Below are positions 7,377 through 7,611 of a stretch of 7,611 bases of DNA, piece by piece (the stretch's first letter is position 1; the number at the start of each line of letters is the position of its first letter). The notes under the pieces are model-generated. The model was given only the letters and a program-made list of their open reading frames with translations. It was not told where the DNA came from and did no database searches. The DNA is from Chitinophagaceae bacterium (GTDB lineage Bacteria > Bacteroidota > Bacteroidia > Chitinophagales > Chitinophagaceae), in contig JAHEZB010000021.1 in assembly GCA_023251285.1 (NCBI GenBank), positions 3,630-11,240 of the forward strand, written 5' to 3'. The position numbers and the translations under genes are program-made.

Positions 7377-7403
7377 GCTATTGTATGTGTTATTGATTGT
7401 CAT
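7359..7403 (-). CDS. trpL: trp operon leader peptide, MTINNTYNSWWHTI
   Basis: This is a 14-codon open frame with tandem Trp codons at positions 10-11 (7376-7371), ending in TGA three codons later. Its role would be to sense charged tRNA-Trp by ribosome stalling; the peptide itself probably has no function. The support is positional: WW sits exactly where a stalled ribosome would mask strand 1 of the pairing system that ends in the terminator before trpE. Two Trp in 14 residues contrasts with 8 in about 2,130 in the seven enzymes downstream. No Shine-Dalgarno is visible before the ATG, as for the other genes here. The next in-frame upstream codons offer no better start. Too short for ordinary gene finders. 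Confidence 0.88.
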   Translation of the reverse strand: MTINNTYNSWWHTI

Positions 7404-7412
7404 TCGTGTGTG

Positions 7413-7444
7413 CAAAGATGGAATTAAAAATTTTAACCAGCAAA
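7413..7444 (-). promoter_or_regulatory. Candidate Bacteroidota-type promoter for the trp operon
   Basis: On the minus strand TTTG (7444-7441) is followed after 20 nt by CATCTTTG (7420-7413), close to the Bacteroidota consensus TTTG - about 20 nt - TAnnTTTG with one mismatch. It would start RNA only a few nt before the leader ATG at 7403. A second candidate, GTTG (7493-7490) with 21 nt to TTTCTTTG (7468-7461), would give a leader of roughly 50 nt before that ATG. The sequence alone does not decide between them. Confidence 0.35.
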
Positions 7445-7494
7445 TTTTTTTCAAATAAAGCAAAGAAAATTATAAAACTTTTGCTCATGCAACT

Positions 7495-7611
7495 ATGGCA
7501 TGTTTTTTTCAATCTCATCTCAAATTAATCGCATTGAAACACTTTTTAGTTTTCCTTTTTTTGCTTAGTTTTTCAGTTGCCCGTGCACAAAAAATAGATA
7601 GTATTTACGTG
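7495..7611 (+). CDS. N-terminus of an exported protein of unknown function, cut by the window edge
   Basis: This frame runs divergently from the trp operon and stays open to the right edge (39 codons from ATG 7495). It encodes a signal peptide: a basic Lys-His, the hydrophobic core FLVFLFLLSFSV, and a likely cleavage site at ARA before Gln, then KIDSIYV. A TTG at 7534 would give the more compact signal peptide MKHFLVFLFLLSFSVARA and is a real alternative start; the ATG version has a 15-residue N-region before it. No Shine-Dalgarno marks either. Too little mature sequence is present to name a family. The shared 7404-7494 spacer must hold both divergent promoters. Confidence 0.6.
   Translation, partial: MACFFQSHLKLIALKHFLVFLFLLSFSVARAQKIDSIYV

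Noticed and set aside
7487..7528. A 13-codon plus-strand frame (MQLWHVFFNLISN) before the exported gene, as another leader peptide
   Set aside because: It has one Trp and no terminator or alternative pairings after it, and it overlaps the ATG 7495 candidate start; most likely chance.

Overview
The window holds a complete tryptophan biosynthesis operon on the minus strand, in the order trpE-trpG-trpD-trpC-trpF-trpB-trpA. In this orientation transcription runs from about 7400 down to 622. All seven activities are separate, full-length proteins with their catalytic motifs intact. Together they take chorismate to L-tryptophan: TrpE/TrpG make anthranilate, TrpD adds the phosphoribosyl group, TrpF isomerises, TrpC closes the indole ring, and TrpA/TrpB finish the synthesis.

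The organism looks like a member of the Bacteroidota, probably near Chitinophagaceae (family placement is an inference). The reasons are the AT-rich DNA, the lack of Shine-Dalgarno sequences before nearly every start, the unfused E-G-D-C-F-B-A order, a DUF4369-type exported protein next door, candidate TTTG / TAnnTTTG promoter elements, and AT-rich short-period repeats in the gaps.

Layout. 1-564 (minus): 5' part of an exported DUF4369 protein, cut by the window edge. 622-1407 trpA; 1408-1517 gap with a small repeat; 1518-2696 trpB; 2699-3337 trpF; 3349-4152 trpC; 4149-5144 trpD, overlapping trpC by 4 nt; 5145-5270 gap rich in short-period repeats; 5271-5852 trpG; 5866-7284 trpE. 7285-7494 is a divergent regulatory region. 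7495-7611 (plus) is the 5' end of another exported protein, cut by the window edge.

The most interesting part is the trpE leader. A 14-codon open frame (7403-7359, minus) encodes MTINNTYNSWWHTI with two adjacent Trp codons. It is followed by mutually exclusive RNA pairings: 1:2 (GGCACA with TGTGCC), 2:3 (TTGTGCC with GGCACAA) and 3:4, a GC-rich 7-bp terminator with a run of six U. This is a compact ribosome-mediated tryptophan attenuator. Its U-tract ends only 5 nt before the trpE start codon, so the same hairpin may also affect trpE translation. The seven enzymes contain only 8 Trp in about 2,130 residues, against 2 in 14 in the leader, which fits the regulatory logic. TrpE also keeps the residues of the Trp feedback site.
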